From Drosophila pseudoobscura (lineage: Eukaryota > Arthropoda > Insecta > Diptera > Drosophilidae), in assembly GCF_009870125.1 (NCBI RefSeq), contig NC_046683.1, positions 16,191,001-16,255,000 on the forward strand: DNA of 64,000 nt, read 5' to 3'. The notes under the pieces were generated by a model, which was given only the letters and a program-made list of their open reading frames with translations, was not told the origin of the DNA and searched no databases. This document shows, one piece after another, positions 61,283-64,000 of the stretch. Every line of letters begins with the position of its first letter. The first letter of the stretch is position 1. Position numbers and translations under genes: made by a program.

Positions 61283-61632
61283 TATATGTCGCTCTCTCCC
61301 CATTATATCAAGCTTTCCTCCGCAAGAGAGAGCACACGGCATGAGAAAGAGTGCGTGGGAGAGAGAGAGAGAGAGGGAATGAGTAAGCTCGTGGAAGGGG
61401 TTTGGGTAGCCACTGCAATGATCCAGATTTTCAGAATATGATTCAAAATTGTGGATGCCCCAGAAATTTTCATCTGACAGACAGACACGACTTTATCGAC
61501 CCGGCTATTGATGCTGATCAAGACAACATGTAGTTTATGGGGTCGGAAAGCTTCCTTCTGGGTGTTATATACATCTTCTTCCACCACAAAACTAATATAT
61601 GTACACATATACTCTTTGAGTACTGGGTATAT
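61283..61632 (+). mobile_element. Degenerate DINE-1-like element with GA expansion
   Basis: Contains gagtgcgtgggagagagaga followed by more GA units (about 61349-61376), the ggtagccactgcaatgatcc block, gacccggctattgatgctga, and the terminus tttgagtactgggtatatga. The microsatellite is reduced to a few ACAG units. It is related to copies A and B but older and internally deleted. Confidence 0.75.
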
Positions 61633-62002
61633 GAAGAGGTAGATACGGCGCAGCTCTAACCGATCGTTTTTTAGAAAGTTTAGGTAGTCATTGGGCAACG
61701 CTGGGATCATGGTTCAGTTCTGAGTATAAACAGCTTTTGATAAGGAGGGAGTCCTCTTCGGTGGTGCGACCAGTTAACACCTGGTCCTTGGTGGTACGCA
61801 TCAAGGCAGCTGGAGTGACCACAAAGGAATTGATCCAGAAGGTCGCGAAGAAGGTGGGAACGTTCTTGGGTTTTTGAATTTATACAAAGCATTTTAGGGG
61901 CTTATCGCAGATTTTAAAGATGGTTCCGGCCAAAAAAACTTAATCATTATCTCGTGTAACGTAACGTAAAAATAATTAACAAATTAACATGAATAAACGC
62001 CT
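61633..62002. other. 3' flank of the ZAD zinc-finger gene
   Basis: On plus, 61730-61880 can be read as VVRPVNTWSLVVRIKAAGVT followed by a short KELIQKVAKKVG stretch, which looks protein-like but has no start or splice support. The rest is probably the 3' UTR of the minus-strand gene. Confidence 0.3.
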
Positions 62003-63318
62003 TTAGTTCTCCTCGTCGTACTCCAGAGACGACTCCTCCATGGCCGCTGTTTTCTTCGACTTCATGTGGACATTGAGGGATATCTGTCGCTTGAAGGTTT
62101 TGCCACAATCGAGACACTTGAAGGGACGCTCGTTGGAATGGACCAGCATGTGGCGTGTCAGATCGGAGCTGTTGGCAAAGCTGCGCTTGTGACAGACCTG
62201 GCACTCGTGGGGCTTCTCCTGGCTGTGGCATCGCTTGTGGGCAATAAGGTTGCTCGAGTAGCGGAAGGAGCGATGGCAGATGTCGCAGGTGTGCGGCTTC
62301 TCGCCGGTGTGGGTCAGCATGTGCTTCTTGTAGCCGGACTTCTGGGTGAGCCGCTTGCCGCATAGGGTGCACTGGTATGGCTTGACCCCTTTGTGGGCGA
62401 GCATGTGGGTGCGCAGCGACGAGGCCTGCCGATAGAACTTACCGCATATGTTACACGTATTGGGATTATTTGGATCGTGAGTCGTTATGTGCCCATCAAA
62501 GGCGTTGCGTGTCTTGAATGACTCCCCGCAAATCGTGCACTCGAAGGGCTTGGCATCGCCATGCAGTTGCATGTGGTACTTGAACGAGTTGGATGTGCTC
62601 AGCTGCTTGTTGCAGATCTGCAGCCAGATTACAAATTAGTCAAATCAAAAACTACTTGTTTTCTGTTTTTTCAGGCTCTCACCTTACACTGCAGCAGATC
62701 GGAGATTGGCTTTGGTCTTCTGGCTCGGGCAGCGGTTGCTGCTGGCTGCTGCTCTTCCTCACTGGTGTCCTCCTGAGCCAGCTCCTCTACTTCCTCTTCC
62801 TTCTCCTCCTCCCGCTGCTGCTCCTGCACTTCGACAACCTCGTATAGATCTTCTGGAATGTGGCTTGCCATGTGCATATCATCTTCAGGCATTTCCTCAA
62901 TAATGTCGCAGCCCACTAGCACGTTGCTCTCTTCTTGTTCTTCCTCGACTATTTCCAGATCATTATTGAGCTCTGCTGCGTGATGTTCATTCAGTTTCAC
63001 CCCATTTATTGGCAGGCTGGCACAGCGCTTTTCATGACGTTCCCTTAGGAACTGATCTATGTTGCGGGCCTTCTGCTTGAACTCCATGACCTGCTCGAGA
63101 TTCGTTGCGCAGCTGCCGCATATGTGGTCTGGCATAAAGTCCTCCTCCTCGAGCACATCCACGCTAACGCAGTAGCTAAGGACCCTGGCCAGCGTTGTGA
63201 TTTGGCCACATATCCTGTTTGGTTTGAATAGAGAGAAGCTGTTCGGGGAGGGGACATAGCAGACACGACATGTGCGCGCAACGCGAGTGCCGGATCGCAA
63301 TACCACATTCGATGACAT
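62003..63318 (-). CDS. ZAD-C2H2 zinc-finger transcription factor
   Basis: Two exons, 63318-62683 and 62617-62003, with a 65-nt GT-AG intron splitting the first finger, give 416 aa. The ZAD domain (about 16-90) has its zinc ligands Cys17, Cys20, Cys67 and Cys70 (TCRVC ... HICGSC). An acidic Glu-rich linker (about 120-200) follows. Then come six C2H2 fingers from residue 211 (CKICNKQL) with TGEKP-type linkers and a seventh (CLDCGKTF) that lacks its final His. Finger six has 13 rather than 12 residues between the second Cys and first His. ZAD proteins dimerise through the ZAD and bind DNA; many act at promoters or insulators in insects. In D. melanogaster the crm neighbourhood holds ZAD genes including CG2712 and dwg (Zw5). 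By length and finger number this could be the CG2712 orthologue, but I cannot confirm it. The start is the ATG just before the ZAD. Confidence 0.88.
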
Positions 63319-64000
63319 TTTTTGACTTATTTCACCTTTTGTGCACAAGATTTGTTTATATTTTCCTTCAAGGGACAAAAAACAGCAGCAGCGTCCTGTG
63401 CTGCCAGATCGCGCTTCTATGCTCTCAGCTGATTGGAACGATATATCGTATTCAGTCGATAGATTCGTAAGCCGGTTGTTGGGATTTGCTCTCCATACCC
63501 TAGGAAAGAGGATATTCTAGAGTCGAGGCCATGTTTGTCATCCCAGGCTCCATTGGATGCAGCAGCTAGTCAGTCTCTGTTATAAAGATATTTCAAGGAA
63601 ATTTTCAGTTTATGGTGTTCTTACCGATCGAGATATATATTAATATAGGAAACTAATAAAATCCATAAATGGTCTAAGACATGTCAATCTGAGAAAATGT
63701 CATCAGTGATATTTTAAATCAGCTTGAAAAACAAACGTTTAATATGAATTGAAGGAAATTGGGTATAAATATGTCTATAGCGTATACCTGTTGAACAGCA
63801 ACCATGACGTGATGTTCCATAAACACTTACGTTTCATTCCGTGCACACTTACGTTTTATTCTTTAACCTTCTTATTTTACCTTATTTTAGACACAATCAA
63901 ATAACACGGAGAACTTAATATTAACATATGTTTTAGAAAATTGATGCATCAATCCGATAAAATTATGTGCTTACGGCTGAAGGTCCTAGCTAGCTAGCAA
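63319..64000. other. Upstream flank of the ZAD gene
   Basis: Should contain the ZAD gene promoter. cgatatatcg lies at about 63439-63448, near a partial DRE-like tcgat cluster. No further gene seen to the window end. Confidence 0.45.

Overview
The window is animal nuclear DNA, almost certainly Drosophila. The genes are intron-rich with short (54-72 nt) introns. Two promoters carry the DRE motif TATCGATA. The coding content is Syntaxin 4, cramped, a ZAD-C2H2 zinc-finger gene and an ARL6IP1 homologue. Copies of the DINE-1/INE-1 Helitron-like family recur throughout. Syx4 and crm are X-linked in D. melanogaster, so this is probably Muller element A. The GA-rich Helitron family resembles ISY of the obscura group; that species-group guess is an inference.

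Layout. 1-15.2 kb is gene-poor and rich in microsatellites, with one full-length Helitron-like copy at 7.1-8.3 kb. A short intronless Tom22-like gene lies at 15.4 kb. 16-22.9 kb is gene-poor, with a decayed inverted Helitron copy. At 23 kb (minus) is a two-exon Zucchini/PLD6-like gene that has lost its catalytic His and Lys, and at 24 kb an unrecognised 122-aa ORF. 24.6-36.9 kb is gene-poor, with a second full-length Helitron-like copy at 32.3-33.4 kb, inverted relative to the first. 36.9-44 kb holds four things: a small two-exon DRE-promoter gene (minus), a broken TAF5/Cannonball-type WD40 gene (plus), the ARL6IP1 gene (minus, DRE promoter), and an inverted partial copy of the WD40 gene's 3' end that abuts a Helitron fragment. 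44-51.7 kb is mostly noncoding with a few exon-like relics. 51.7-59.3 kb holds Syx4 and crm, head to tail on plus. 60-61.9 kb contains coding relics and another Helitron fragment. A ZAD-C2H2 gene on minus occupies 62-63.3 kb.

The confident genes are housekeeping or chromatin factors: membrane fusion (Syx4), the Polycomb-related SANT protein Cramped, an ER-membrane protein (ARL6IP1 type) and a ZAD zinc finger. The lineage-specific part is a set of diverged or broken paralogues of mitochondrial-surface and germline factors (Tom22-like, Zucchini-like, TAF5/Cannonball-like), set among mobile elements. No CRISPR, operon or RNA gene was recognised. No sequence search could be run, so gene identities rest on recognising family motifs by eye.
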